Origin: Sneathiella marina | GTDB taxonomy: Bacteria > Pseudomonadota > Alphaproteobacteria > Sneathiellales > Sneathiellaceae | NCBI RefSeq assembly: GCF_023746535.1 | Contig: NZ_CP098747.1 | Span: 1,308,364 to 1,372,363, forward strand | DNA length: 64,000 bases | Direction: 5' to 3' | The notes under the pieces: generated by a model | What the model was told of the DNA's origin: nothing | Seen by the model: the letters and a program-made list of their open reading frames with translations, nothing else | Database searches by the model: none | Part shown: positions 16,845-26,445 of the stretch, in pieces | Layout: the number at the start of each line of letters is the position of its first letter | Numbering within the stretch: position 1 is the first letter of the stretch | Position numbers and translations under genes: made by a program

Positions 16845-17999
16845 CTATTCCCGTCGATTCCGTTTTATCTGGGAAGCCACCCAGTGGTGAAAATTATGGG
16901 TTGGGCCATCCATGGCCGGGGAGAATTTCCCGCCGTCAAACAAATCGCCTTTGCGGCCTTTTTGCATGCCTTCCACCACGAACAAGTCTTCTTCAAAAAT
17001 TCGTTTCCACTGTTGCGCATTGGTTGTTAGCAGCTCGCCGAAATGAGGATCGGATTGACAATCTTCGGGATAGTAGATTTCCACATGTTCCACAGTTCGG
17101 TCCATTTGGACAGGCTCAAGCAAGATGGAGTAGAAATGGTCCCGATGGATGCCCATAAGGACATTTGGATAAACAGCAATATATTCTGCTCCTTCATCCC
17201 ATTGGTCGCTCAGGTTGTCAAAATCTGGAAATACCTGGCCATCATCGCCTTTAAGCTGTTTGTACACATAGGTACCCTGACCTGAATAGGCATCCCGGAC
17301 TTCAATATTGTAGTGATCTTCCAATCTGGAATAACTGTTAAGGCCCGGATGTATCCAGGGAAGATGATAAGCCTCGCAATAATTTTCGACCGCCAACTTC
17401 CAATTTGTCTCTACTTCCAGCTTAAAAGAAGAAGTTTTGCCACCGTGAAACATTGGTTGATCAAATTCTTTCCAGCGATCCAGCAGATCTTTGTGAGCTT
17501 CTTCAAATTCCGGAGCGTCGGCGGAAATATTTACAAAGACAACATCTTTCCATATGTAAGATCGGATACGAACAAGGCCAAGTTCATCACAGTCTATATC
17601 TTCATGTGTATTGTTTCCGGGGCCGCCGACATGCGGTGTCGAACGCAGGCTACCATTCAAATTATAACACCAGCTATGATAAGGGCAGCGGATCGTGCCC
17701 CGGATATTTTTTGGCTCATCAATTAAAATCATACCACGGTGCCGGCAAGTGTTCTGGAACACACCGACCGAGCCATCTCGATCTCGAACAATCACAAGCG
17801 GTATTCCGAGGAAGTCAATTGGCTTGGCGTCACCGGAATTAGGGACATCAACGCCAAAACCTATTCCGGACCAATTCTTGAAAAGAACAGAATGCTTTTC
17901 TTCTACAAAGATTTCCTGCGAGATATAATGTTCGTTCGGGAGACCTTTAGCCTTGTTTACGGGCACCAGGACCTGATCAATCGAGGAATGCTGTGTCAT
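16845..17999 (-). CDS. Rieske oxygenase alpha subunit, quaternary-ammonium type (GbcA/CntA-like)
   Basis: A 384-residue aromatic-ring-hydroxylating-type oxygenase. The Rieske 2Fe-2S ligands are Cys85, His87, Cys105 and His108 (CRHRG and CPYHSW). The mononuclear iron ligands are His212 and His217 in YHLPWIHP. The residue three before His212 is Glu209 where most Rieske oxygenases have Asp; Glu here is characteristic of carnitine oxygenase CntA and relatives that cleave quaternary amines. Glycine betaine, carnitine or stachydrine demethylation are candidates, supported by the BCCT and dimethylglycine-dehydrogenase-like neighbours. No reductase partner is encoded in the window. Confidence 0.88.
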   Translation of the reverse strand: MTQHSSIDQVLVPVNKAKGLPNEHYISQEIFVEEKHSVLFKNWSGIGFGVDVPNSGDAKPIDFLGIPLVIVRDRDGSVGVFQNTCRHRGMILIDEPKNIRGTIRCPYHSWCYNLNGSLRSTPHVGGPGNNTHEDIDCDELGLVRIRSYIWKDVVFVNISADAPEFEEAHKDLLDRWKEFDQPMFHGGKTSSFKLEVETNWKLAVENYCEAYHLPWIHPGLNSYSRLEDHYNIEVRDAYSGQGTYVYKQLKGDDGQVFPDFDNLSDQWDEGAEYIAVYPNVLMGIHRDHFYSILLEPVQMDRTVEHVEIYYPEDCQSDPHFGELLTTNAQQWKRIFEEDLFVVEGMQKGRKGDLFDGGKFSPAMDGPTHNFHHWVASQIKRNRRE

Positions 18000-18110
18000 C
18001 TATGAAGCTCCCATCTTTGTTGAGCGATGGGAAATTTTGCGTCAATTAATGCCTGTGTTCAACATCAGTAAAATTCCGCAAGGGATCAAAAAAACTAAAC
18101 TTGCGTCAGT

Positions 18111-19001
18111 TCAAATATGTTCAAGTAACCAATCTCTTAAGATTTTCGTGTTGTCACTGAGCATGTCTTCGCCTTCAGTAATAATATAGAAGGAATGCGG
18201 GGCCGCCAACACATGGGGTCCAAAGGGAATTAGCCTTTTCTGCTCGAGTAGGGGCCGAATGAGCCTTTGCCAGCCTAAAACGATACCTGCATCATCCTGC
18301 GCCGCCTGCAACGCTATGGTGTAATTATTGACGTGAATACCAGCCGCGATATCACCGGTATAACCTAGCTCCCGAAACCAGCTTTCCCACGTTGTCCAGC
18401 TTTCATCATCTGCCTCATTATGTATGAGTGGCATTGAGGCGAGTGTTTCCAAGTCCGTTCCCGCAAGTTTTTGCGCCAGAGTTGGGCTGCAAATAGGTGC
18501 AAGATGATCACTAAAGAGCTTTTGATGGGTTTTGCTGGTATCCTTACTCTTGCCGTACTTTACTCTCAAATCCACGCGTTCGCCTTGTTTCGGAGCATGG
18601 TCAGAAAGAAGCTGATTGACTGGAATACCGCCATGTTCTTTCCAAAAACGTGATAATCGTGGTGTCAGCCAAAGTGAGGAAACCGCCGTTGTCGCAGCAA
18701 TAGTTACTGAAATGTCAAAACTTGTCCGCCGCAAATGAGCTAATGTGCTTGAAACATCGGAAAAGCTCCGTTGAAGAGAAGCTAGGAGCCGTTGGCCATC
18801 TTCTGTCAATCCTATGCCTCTATGCTTTCGTTCAAACAAGGAAATCCCGAGTTCACCTTCAAGTGCTTTGATCTGATGGCTGACGGCGCCGGGCGTAACA
18901 TTGAGTTCCTGAGCCGCGTCCTTGATACTCAGGTTTCGTGCAGCACATTCGAATGAAGCTAACGTATTAAGAGGTGGGAGATTATAGTAACGCCGGGCCA
19001 T
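18111..19001 (-). CDS. LysR-family regulator, GcvA-like
   Basis: A 296-residue LysR regulator of the GcvA subgroup, recognised by the opening PPLNTLASFECAARNLS, the helix-turn-helix core KDAAQELNVTPGAVSHQI, and the wing ELGISLFERKHRGIGLTEDG. The effector domain follows from about residue 90. It is upstream of the Rieske gene on the same strand (111-base gap) and divergent from the M20 peptidase gene (151-base gap). GcvA-type regulators often control amine and glycine metabolism. Either neighbour could be its target; the sequence does not decide. Confidence 0.9.
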   Translation of the reverse strand: MARRYYNLPPLNTLASFECAARNLSIKDAAQELNVTPGAVSHQIKALEGELGISLFERKHRGIGLTEDGQRLLASLQRSFSDVSSTLAHLRRTSFDISVTIAATTAVSSLWLTPRLSRFWKEHGGIPVNQLLSDHAPKQGERVDLRVKYGKSKDTSKTHQKLFSDHLAPICSPTLAQKLAGTDLETLASMPLIHNEADDESWTTWESWFRELGYTGDIAAGIHVNNYTIALQAAQDDAGIVLGWQRLIRPLLEQKRLIPFGPHVLAAPHSFYIITEGEDMLSDNTKILRDWLLEHI

Positions 19002-19152
19002 TGGCTGCTCACAAATAAGTTGCTTTGGGCGAGTGTGAATATTTTTGTAGTTGAAAGCGAGTCAATTTTCAGGGAGCCTAGCCAGCAGCTGGACAAAATA
19101 GTTTTTACGCTTACGTATGATCAAGCAAATATTATGTGAAGGAAATATCTGA

Positions 19153-20547
19153 ATGACTAGGGAAATAGCGATCAACAATGTGGAAAAATATTTTGATCAG
19201 GGCGAATTCTATGAAGATCTGGCCCGCCGCATTGCTATTCCTTCAACAAGTCAGGACCCGGATAAACGGCCCGCTTTATATGTTTATCTTACGGAGGAAA
19301 TTGGGCCTTGCCTTGAAGAAATGGGGTATCAAACCTCCCTCCATGAAAATCCCGATCCTTTAGGCGGTCCCTTGTTAATTGCAGATCGCCACGAAGGGGA
19401 TGATCTAACAACAGTCCTGACATATGGGCATGGTGATGTAGTAAGGGGGCATGAGGGGAAATGGCGCGATGGGCGTTCACCCTGGAAAATGGAAAAGCAG
19501 GATGATCGGTGGTACGGGCGCGGGACTGCGGATAATAAGGGTCAGCATTCGATCAATATTGCAGCTTTGGCTCATGTATTAAAAACAAGGGGATCTCTCG
19601 GGTTTAATTCCCGCATTCTCATTGAAACTTCAGAGGAAACCGGCTCTGCCGGGCTACGGGAGTTTTGCCAGGCACAAAGAGAAGCCCTGGCAGCAGATGT
19701 GTTGATTGGATCCGATGGCCCAAGATTGAAACCTGATGCACCAACATTGTTTATGGGGACGCGCGGTGCCATAAATTTTGAATTGACGGTAAATCTCAGG
19801 GAAGGGGGGCATCATTCGGGAAACTGGGGCGGATTACTTTCTAGCGCCAGTATCCGTCTTGCCAATGCCATTTCGAGCATTGTTGATAAAAAAGGCAAGA
19901 TTTTACCTGCCGGGCTAAAGCCTGCAGAAATTCCACCCTCTGTTCGGCAGGCTCTTCGCGGCTGCTCGATTGAAGGGGGAGACGGCGCGCCGGAGGTAGA
20001 TCCAGAGTGGGGAGAGCCTGGCCTGACACCTGCAGAGCAGGTATTTGCGTGGAATAGTTTCGAAGTATTGGCGATGAAAGCCGGAGATCCTGAAAAAGTT
20101 GTCAATGCGGTACCTCCCCGTGCCACAGCCTGGTGTCAAATTCGATTTACCGTGGACAGGGACCCGAATACTTTTTTATCTCTTATCCGTGATCATCTGG
20201 ACCAGCAAGGTTTTGATGATGTCGCCGTTGGTCAGCAAGAAGATGGTTTTATGATGCAGGCTACCCGTTTGTTGCCAGATCATCCCTGGGTAAAATGGGC
20301 ATCGGCATCAGTTGAAAAAACCATGAAAAAGGCACCCGTCATTTTACCAAACCTCGGGGGATCCCTGCCGAATGATGTCTTCTCTGACGTCATCGGTATG
20401 CCAACTATTTGGGTACCGCATTCTTATGCTGCCTGCTCTCAGCATGCTCCCAATGAACATGTACTTGCGCCGATTATGCGCGAAGGCTTGCAGATGATGA
20501 CGGGCCTGTTTTGGGATATGGGCGAGGGGAATACGCCGGTTAAGTAG
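19153..20547 (+). CDS. M20-family metallopeptidase
   Basis: A 464-residue dinuclear-zinc hydrolase of the ArgE/DapE/carboxypeptidase family. Metal-site motifs are GHGDVV (97-102), YGRGTADNKGQ (around 118-128) and SEETGSAGL, and the C-terminal metal site is SQHAPNEH. A dimerisation insert with HHSGNWGG lies near 215-222. Members remove N-acyl groups or cleave dipeptides. The start at ATG 19153 follows AAGGAAAT. It is convergent with a dienelactone-hydrolase-like gene. Substrate unknown; hydrolysis of an amide linked to the nearby CoA ligase pathway is possible but speculative. Confidence 0.88.
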   Translation: MTREIAINNVEKYFDQGEFYEDLARRIAIPSTSQDPDKRPALYVYLTEEIGPCLEEMGYQTSLHENPDPLGGPLLIADRHEGDDLTTVLTYGHGDVVRGHEGKWRDGRSPWKMEKQDDRWYGRGTADNKGQHSINIAALAHVLKTRGSLGFNSRILIETSEETGSAGLREFCQAQREALAADVLIGSDGPRLKPDAPTLFMGTRGAINFELTVNLREGGHHSGNWGGLLSSASIRLANAISSIVDKKGKILPAGLKPAEIPPSVRQALRGCSIEGGDGAPEVDPEWGEPGLTPAEQVFAWNSFEVLAMKAGDPEKVVNAVPPRATAWCQIRFTVDRDPNTFLSLIRDHLDQQGFDDVAVGQQEDGFMMQATRLLPDHPWVKWASASVEKTMKKAPVILPNLGGSLPNDVFSDVIGMPTIWVPHSYAACSQHAPNEHVLAPIMREGLQMMTGLFWDMGEGNTPVK

Positions 20548-20554
20548 AATATAA

Positions 20555-20592
20555 TGCCGGCAATCGACACCGAATTTGTCGCATTGCCGGCA
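20555..20592 (-). terminator. Hairpin terminator between convergent M20 and hydrolase genes
   Basis: A long stem of TGCCGGCAATCGACA (20555-20569) pairing with TGTCGCATTGCCGGCA (20577-20592), with one bulged base. On the - strand it is followed by TTATATT, so it probably ends the dienelactone-hydrolase-like transcript; it may also stop M20 transcripts. Confidence 0.7.
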
Positions 20593-20604
20593 AAACCTGA
20601 TCCG

Positions 20605-21354
20605 CTAGGATTTCAGATTCCTCTCGAAAAGTGAGAGCATCCGCTCCCAATGCCGTTCAGCCGCCTGTTTGTGATAAGCGGGCCTTTGCGGAAATGCGAA
20701 ACCATGGCCTGTTCCGGGATACATTTCGACACGGCAATTGATGCCTGCTTTCTCCATCTCTTCGGGGATACTTTTCAGAAGCGGGGGAGGAACATAGACA
20801 TCTTCTTCTGCAAAAGCGAGATACAGTTCGGCCGTGATTTTATGCGCGTCTAAATGCGGTGAATTTGCTTCTTCGGTTTGAATTCCCACGCCATAGTATG
20901 ACGCGAGTGCCGCAAACTCTGCCGGGTAAGCGGCGCCAATTCCGACAATATATTTTCCACTCATACAATATCCAACAGCGCCAAGCGGGCCTTTTTTTGC
21001 CTCCGCGTCATTTGCGATGAAATCAATCATCGGACGTGTGTCTGCAACAATCTTTTCTGTCGTGGCGGCATTCATTAAATCGAACATCTTCTGCAGCTCG
21101 TTTTCATCTTCTCTGATGCGTGCCCGCTCAAAGCCATAATTATCTTCGCGGCCCCAACGATAATATAAGTTTGGCAATATTACGTAGTATCCCGCCGTAC
21201 CAATGCGCCGCGCCATGTCGCGCAATTCCTCACGGATACCCGGGGCGTCCATGTACATAATGACAGCGGGAAAAGGACCCCCCTCATCTGGATGGCAAAC
21301 AAAAGTATCCATGTCCCCGTCAACAGTGGCAATATTTGTTTCGAATTCTTTCAT
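20605..21354 (-). CDS. Dienelactone-hydrolase-family protein
   Basis: A 249-residue alpha/beta hydrolase of the dienelactone hydrolase family. The nucleophile elbow is GYCMSG with Cys130, the acid is probably Asp185 (FAEEDVYVP) and the His is His217 (GTGHGFAF). Family enzymes open lactone or ester rings. ATG 21354 is preferred; the longer frame begins at a TTG (21426) and adds 24 residues unlike the family. It is divergent from the acyl-CoA ligase gene and ends at the shared hairpin. Substrate unknown. Confidence 0.85.
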   Translation of the reverse strand: MKEFETNIATVDGDMDTFVCHPDEGGPFPAVIMYMDAPGIREELRDMARRIGTAGYYVILPNLYYRWGREDNYGFERARIREDENELQKMFDLMNAATTEKIVADTRPMIDFIANDAEAKKGPLGAVGYCMSGKYIVGIGAAYPAEFAALASYYGVGIQTEEANSPHLDAHKITAELYLAFAEEDVYVPPPLLKSIPEEMEKAGINCRVEMYPGTGHGFAFPQRPAYHKQAAERHWERMLSLFERNLKS

Positions 21355-21547
21355 GCGTTCCGCTTTCTGATTGTGAGGTAATTTTGATGTGTTTTGATAC
21401 AGTACCCGGATAACGGACGTCGTCAAACCCGGAACATAATATTTCCCCTCCTTTCATCAATTTCGTCATGTTTCTTGAAAAAAAAGTGGGAGAGAGTGTA
21501 GGCTGTTGAAATTCTTATCAAGGGCGCGCCAACATTGGGAAAATAGC

Positions 21548-23179
21548 ATGGATCTAGAAGCGGTAAACAGGGACTATCAAACAGCCAAGGCATCTTACAG
21601 TCTGGATATTCCGGGGGATTTTAATTTTGCTTTCGATGTTATTGATAAGAAAGCAGAGGATAAAACAAAAGTCGCAGTTATTGCGGTCTCGCGAGACCAT
21701 ACAAAAATTGAAGAGGTAACTTATGATACCTTTTCAAAGGATTCGAACCGTCTTGCCAACGCATTTGTCGCCCTTGGCATTGACAAAGGCGATTTTGGGT
21801 GTGTTGTCATCGGCCGTATTCCAGCTTGGTATACCGTGTTATTTGCCTGCATGAAGATTGGCGCTATTTCCATGCCCGGCACCAACTTGCTAACAGCGAA
21901 GGATTTGGCATACCGCATTCAGCGATCGAACGCCCGGTTCATCGTTGTTACACCGGAGCATTGCCCAAAATTTGAAGAAGTGCGCGATCAATGCCCCAGC
22001 ATTGAACATTGCATCGTCGTTGGTGGCACCTATCCGGGTTGGTTATCAATGGAAGATTTAATTGATGAAAATACGTCAGAAATAGATCGGTCTTCCCTGC
22101 CCAGGACGCAGGCGGCGGATATGATGATGGCTTATTTTACTTCGGGCACAACGTCTATGCCGAAAATGGTGCCTCGGGACTTTTCTTACGGTTTGGCGCA
22201 TGCGGCGACGGCACTTTTTTGGATGGATCTTCGCGACGGGGATGTCCATTGGACATTAACGGATACCGGCTGGGCCAAAGCTGCGTGGGGATTAATTTTT
22301 CCGCCCTTACTTGCAGGGTCAAAAATCGTTTTGTATGATGGCGATGGAGCTTTTGATCCAATTTTTCATTTAAAAATGATCGAGGAACTCGGTGTTTCAA
22401 CCTTTTGCGCCCCACCGACTGTTTACCGACTGTTTGCCCAACAGGATTTATCACCTTACGATTTTTCCAACCTTCGTCGCTCGCTGGGGGCCGGGGAACC
22501 CCTTAATCCGGAAGTAATCCGGTTTTGGGAAACCCATACGGGGAATGTGATTGCGGATGGGTATGGACAAACTGAGACCATCAATATTGTTGGAAATTTC
22601 CCAGGCATGGAAATCCGGTATGGTTCAATGGGGAAACCAGTTCCCGGTTTTGATGTAGATATCATTGATGACGACGGGAACCGGTTGCCGAATAATGAAG
22701 TCGGACATATCGCTGTAAATACCGGAGGATCCTGGCCGCCGGGATTGTTTGATGGTTACTATACGGGTGACGCGCCGGATAAAGGGTCTTTTAGCCATGG
22801 ATGGTATTACACAGGCGATACGGCAAAGCGCGATGAGGAAGGCTATCTGTGGTTTGAAGGAAGAGCCGATGATCTAATCAGTTCAGGTGGGTATCGTATT
22901 AGTCCTTTTGAGGTTGAAAGCGCCTTGTTGGAACATCCCGACGTTGTTGAAAGTGCCGTGATTGGTGTGCCTGATGCAACACGAGGTGAGCTTGTTAAAG
23001 CATATATCATTTTGAAGGACCCTGAGCGGGCGAGTGACAGCTTGAAAACTGAAATTCAGGATTTTTGTAAAAATTTGACTGCACCTTATAAATATCCACG
23101 GGAAATGGAGTTTGTTACAGCATTGCCAAAAACCATTTCCGGAAAAATTCGGAGGGTGGAGTTGAGGGAAGAAAACTAG
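21548..23179 (+). CDS. ACSM/benzoate-type acyl-CoA ligase (AMP-forming)
   Basis: An adenylate-forming CoA ligase of about 543 residues. The ATP loop is TSGTTSMPK, followed by HWTLTDTGWAKAAWG, which is typical of medium-chain (ACSM) and benzoate-CoA ligases. YGQTET, the YTGDTAKRDEEGYLWFEGRADD hinge region and the C-terminal KTISGKIRR catalytic Lys complete the set. It makes acyl-CoA from a carboxylic acid, ATP and CoA. ATG 21548 is chosen; an in-frame TTG at 21506 would add 14 residues and also has a purine-rich sequence before it. It ends 18 bases from the convergent SAF-domain gene. Confidence 0.9.
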   Translation: MDLEAVNRDYQTAKASYSLDIPGDFNFAFDVIDKKAEDKTKVAVIAVSRDHTKIEEVTYDTFSKDSNRLANAFVALGIDKGDFGCVVIGRIPAWYTVLFACMKIGAISMPGTNLLTAKDLAYRIQRSNARFIVVTPEHCPKFEEVRDQCPSIEHCIVVGGTYPGWLSMEDLIDENTSEIDRSSLPRTQAADMMMAYFTSGTTSMPKMVPRDFSYGLAHAATALFWMDLRDGDVHWTLTDTGWAKAAWGLIFPPLLAGSKIVLYDGDGAFDPIFHLKMIEELGVSTFCAPPTVYRLFAQQDLSPYDFSNLRRSLGAGEPLNPEVIRFWETHTGNVIADGYGQTETINIVGNFPGMEIRYGSMGKPVPGFDVDIIDDDGNRLPNNEVGHIAVNTGGSWPPGLFDGYYTGDAPDKGSFSHGWYYTGDTAKRDEEGYLWFEGRADDLISSGGYRISPFEVESALLEHPDVVESAVIGVPDATRGELVKAYIILKDPERASDSLKTEIQDFCKNLTAPYKYPREMEFVTALPKTISGKIRRVELREEN

Positions 23180-23197
23180 GCTGCAAAGCCTGGAGTT

Positions 23198-24547
23198 TCA
23201 AATGTTTGGTAGCGCGAAGGCAGCTTCCATCTCCCGGCGAAACCTGACAGTCGGATCGTTCTCGTCGATATCGACATCTTGCCAGGTGAGGTGGCTGCCT
23301 TTCGCAATGCTATGCTTGAGACGAATTCCTGAGGCCAATCCAAGCGGTAAACCGCCTGTGGCCATGGAGCTGGCCGCAGGCATCTGCTTGCCCCAAACCA
23401 TGAAACCACCTTCACCGTCCAGAATTTCGCCGGCTTTCAAGTCGCGCTTTGCGATCGAGACCACATCGGAATTAAAACATATTGGCGCACCGGTTGCTTC
23501 ATTGCGGCAGGCAGCGGCGGCGACAGAGATACCAAGCTCCATGCCTATCATATGCGTTGGCCTATACAGAGCCGCGTAATGATGACTTTTATCCGGAAGC
23601 ATATGATATTGCTTGAAGCATTCCCGCGCATACTCGGATTCTCCTTCAATGACTACAAATGTACCCATGACCAGGTGGGCTGGTACATCTGTTCCATCAC
23701 GGAATAAGGAAGATGCTACCTCGGTTGTACCGTTACTGGTTAAGGTTCCTCCTTTATCTTGCGGCTTAAAGGTATCGGCAAGGTCGAAGCGGCTGGCTGG
23801 CGGAAAACTCAAGCCATCCGCCTGGGGAACTAATCCTGTTGCGTTACAGACGGCCGTCATCTCGATGCCTGACTTCGTACCGTCCAGAAAGGAATTAAAC
23901 ATTTTGGGATTGATGTCGCTGTCTTCGTTTACATCAAGATAGACTTTCAGGGTATCCCAGACGGTATCAGGCGTTAGCTCATGATACCGGGGCAGATAGC
24001 GGGTTCCTTTTCCGGCGCAGGTAACCGTAAATCCGCAAGCCCGGGCCCAGTCCACATGCTCGCAGATAAGAGCGGGCTGATCGCCCCAGGCCAGGGAATA
24101 AACGACGCCTGCTTGCTGGGCTTTTCTTGCCAATAGCGGGCCTGCAAGTGCGTCGGCTTCGACATTGACCATGATAATATGTTTCCCATTGGATATCGCC
24201 TTCAGGCAATGGGCAACACCGGCATGGGGATTTCCGGTTGCATCAATCACAACCTCCACCGACGGATGAGCGATCAGGGCATCAACGTCTTCGGTGATAA
24301 AAGTTGTTTTATTTTTCGCGGCATCATCGAGGTTTTGAGCGGCTATTTGTTCGGAAGGCCAACCGGCCAGCACGCACGCTGCCTGACCACGGGTAACGGC
24401 GAGTTCGGCTATGCCGACGATATGCATGCCAGTCGTCAATCGCGCTTGTGTGAGAAACATCGTCGCAAATTTTCCCGCACCAATTAATGCGACACCAATC
24501 GGGCGATTATTCTCAGCCCTTTGTTTTAGGAAATGGTGCAGGTTCAT
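23198..24547 (-). CDS. NAD(P)-dependent oxidoreductase with SAF domain (homoserine-dehydrogenase-like)
   Basis: A 449-residue protein. A Rossmann fold opens with IGVALIGAGKFATMFL, followed by a homoserine-dehydrogenase-like middle, and a SAF-type beta-clip lies near the C-terminus (KRDLKAGEILDGEGGF). This fusion family is widespread in proteobacteria but poorly characterised. ATG 24547 is preceded by GAGGAGC and is clearly better than the TTG at 24586. It is divergent from the secreted metallo-beta-lactamase-fold gene and convergent with the acyl-CoA ligase. Likely an oxidoreductase of small carboxylates; reaction unknown. Confidence 0.82.
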   Translation of the reverse strand: MNLHHFLKQRAENNRPIGVALIGAGKFATMFLTQARLTTGMHIVGIAELAVTRGQAACVLAGWPSEQIAAQNLDDAAKNKTTFITEDVDALIAHPSVEVVIDATGNPHAGVAHCLKAISNGKHIIMVNVEADALAGPLLARKAQQAGVVYSLAWGDQPALICEHVDWARACGFTVTCAGKGTRYLPRYHELTPDTVWDTLKVYLDVNEDSDINPKMFNSFLDGTKSGIEMTAVCNATGLVPQADGLSFPPASRFDLADTFKPQDKGGTLTSNGTTEVASSLFRDGTDVPAHLVMGTFVVIEGESEYARECFKQYHMLPDKSHHYAALYRPTHMIGMELGISVAAAACRNEATGAPICFNSDVVSIAKRDLKAGEILDGEGGFMVWGKQMPAASSMATGGLPLGLASGIRLKHSIAKGSHLTWQDVDIDENDPTVRFRREMEAAFALPNI

Positions 24548-24744
24548 TGTTTGCTCCTCGTCGGCAACTATTGTGATTGAACGCAAAATCTATCAAACTA
24601 AAGGGCGCAAAGCTATCTTATCTAGCGATGTTCAAACTCAAGGCACCTTCATTCAATAAAACTTAACCTTGCGCATCAGCACCAAGAAAATCCATAGTAT
24701 CCTGGGGTGAATTGGGCGCTGGACATATTGGTAAAGGGAGAGAA

Positions 24745-25719
24745 ATGATGAGAAAGTTTGCGTTTTTCTTGGCTATGTTGGCAGCTGCTATTGGCGGTAC
24801 CGAGGTGGCAAATGCAGATTCTACTAACGTCAAGGTTACGCCTTTGGGAGGGCAGGAAGGCGAGTTTTGCCGGTTGGATCGTGCGCTGTTGTTTGAAGAT
24901 CCAGATGGAACGCGATTGCTGTATGACCCTGGCATGACAGTGGCTGGACCTGGGGACCCGAGATTGGGGAAAATTGATGTTGTTTTGATCAGTCATATGC
25001 ATGGTGACCATGTGGGTTCTCGCCATAATGCGGAACCAAATGCAGGTAGCTGCGCGAAGCCGGACCTGTCCGTTGCTGCTGTCCCCAACACGAATGTTGT
25101 TAATATATTGCTTGAAAAAAATGCCAAAATAGTAACCGGAAGCGAAATGCCGCTGTTTTTCGGAGGTAAGCTAAAGGCGCTGGGAGGGGATCCGAAAAAC
25201 TCTCTTTTGGTTCGCTTCGGTGGCAGTAAAAAAATTGGCGGTGTGGAGATCGCAACTGTTCCAGCCGTCCATAGTAACGGTGTGTCTCCCAGTTTTATAG
25301 GAGGGGAACTCGGTGAAGCGATGGCTGCCGCTGGCATTGGCGGACATGTTGGGCCGCCTACGGGCTTTGTCATACGTTTCTCCAACGATTTGGCCGTCTA
25401 TTTGTCCGGTGATACAGGCATCACAGCAGAGCAGGAGCTGGTCGTCAGGAATTTCTATAATGCAAAACTTGCTGTTATAAATATTGGCGATACCTTTACA
25501 ACCGGCCCTACAGAAGCGGCTTATGTCATCAATGAGCTAGTCAAACCCAACTCCGTCATTGCTTCTCATGCAAATGAGGAAGCAACGCGCGATGGTAAGG
25601 TTCTCCCCGGAACGAGAACAGAAGCGTTTCAAAAAGCGGTTAAAGTACCTGTCCATATTCCGTTAAGCGGGGCCGTCATGGAATTTGACAGCTCGGGAAT
25701 CTGTGTTGCTGGATGCTAA
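24745..25719 (+). CDS. Exported metallo-beta-lactamase-fold hydrolase
   Basis: About 324 residues with a signal peptide (MMRKFAFF, a hydrophobic core, then a probable cleavage after ANA near residue 24). The mature part is a metallo-beta-lactamase fold with zinc motif HMHGDH (His84, His86, Asp88, His89) and later SGDTGITAE. It resembles the UlaG/RNase-Z-like MBL hydrolases rather than beta-lactamases. It acts in the periplasm; substrate unknown. The start at 24745 follows AAGGGAGAG. An intrinsic terminator follows at 25739. Confidence 0.85.
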   Translation: MMRKFAFFLAMLAAAIGGTEVANADSTNVKVTPLGGQEGEFCRLDRALLFEDPDGTRLLYDPGMTVAGPGDPRLGKIDVVLISHMHGDHVGSRHNAEPNAGSCAKPDLSVAAVPNTNVVNILLEKNAKIVTGSEMPLFFGGKLKALGGDPKNSLLVRFGGSKKIGGVEIATVPAVHSNGVSPSFIGGELGEAMAAAGIGGHVGPPTGFVIRFSNDLAVYLSGDTGITAEQELVVRNFYNAKLAVINIGDTFTTGPTEAAYVINELVKPNSVIASHANEEATRDGKVLPGTRTEAFQKAVKVPVHIPLSGAVMEFDSSGICVAGC

Positions 25720-25738
25720 GCGTGCTTTAGAAGCATCA

Positions 25739-25774
25739 GGGCTCGGCATTAACTGCCGAGCCCTTGGTTTCTTT
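25739..25774 (+). terminator. Intrinsic terminator of the exported hydrolase gene
   Basis: A perfect 10-bp stem, GGGCTCGGCA (25739-25748) with TGCCGAGCCC (25754-25763), a 5-base loop, and TTGGTTTCTTT after it. A classic rho-independent terminator just past the hydrolase stop. Confidence 0.85.
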
Positions 25775-25809
25775 AAATAAACCCGGTCCGTTTCCAGTAT
25801 AAAAATATT

Positions 25810-26445
25810 CTAATAAGTCGGCGGGCTGATTATCCAAATAACTTCGGCATCAACGTCTCCGTTATTTTCACACCGATGATGTCCGCCGGCAGGTAATGAA
25901 AAACTGTCGCCTGTATTCAAATGAAATTGTTTATCGCCTATCCAGATATCCAGAGACCCGCTTATCAAAACACCTGCCTCCTCATCCGCTCGTGTGCGAG
26001 CATCCTCTCCTGAAGAGGCGCCGGGTGAAAAAATAGTCCGGATTATTTCGAATTGGCCGGTTAATGTTGGCGAAAGCAACTCCTCTGTTATGCCTCTTGG
26101 GTTGAATTCCAGAACGCGGCGGTTATGAACGCGGACGATTAAATCACGCTCTTCAGCAGGTGCTATTCCCTGGCCCTGAAAAAACCAGCTTATTTGGACA
26201 TCCAGTGCGCCGGCAATTTTTTGCAAGCTTGAAATAGATACACCTGAAAGACTGCGTTCAATCTGGCTAATATACCCATTGGATTTTTCAATTCGTGACG
26301 CAAGATCAGAAATTGTCAAACCTTTTGCTTTACGTAGCTGACGGATCTGCTCGCCGATGGAAGCAGGTATATCGGATTTGGTGTTCTCAACGATTGCTTC
26401 CTGTTGGGGAGCAAATCCAATTTTTCTCGAAGTTGATTTTTTCAT
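25810..26445 (-). CDS. XRE-family regulator with C-terminal cupin domain
   Basis: About 211 residues: a helix-turn-helix of XRE type (IGEQIRQLRKAKGLTISDLA, then SNGYISQIERSLSGVSISSL) followed by a cupin beta-barrel (GEDARTRADEEAGVLISGSL, then LNTGDSFSLPAGGHH). HTH-cupin proteins such as PuuR sense small metabolites, often amines. ATG 26445 is used; a GTG at 26529 would add 28 residues. It is divergent from a dimethylglycine-dehydrogenase-like gene across an AT-rich gap with overlapping palindromes, so control of that gene is likely. Confidence 0.87.
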   Translation of the reverse strand: MKKSTSRKIGFAPQQEAIVENTKSDIPASIGEQIRQLRKAKGLTISDLASRIEKSNGYISQIERSLSGVSISSLQKIAGALDVQISWFFQGQGIAPAEERDLIVRVHNRRVLEFNPRGITEELLSPTLTGQFEIIRTIFSPGASSGEDARTRADEEAGVLISGSLDIWIGDKQFHLNTGDSFSLPAGGHHRCENNGDVDAEVIWIISPPTY

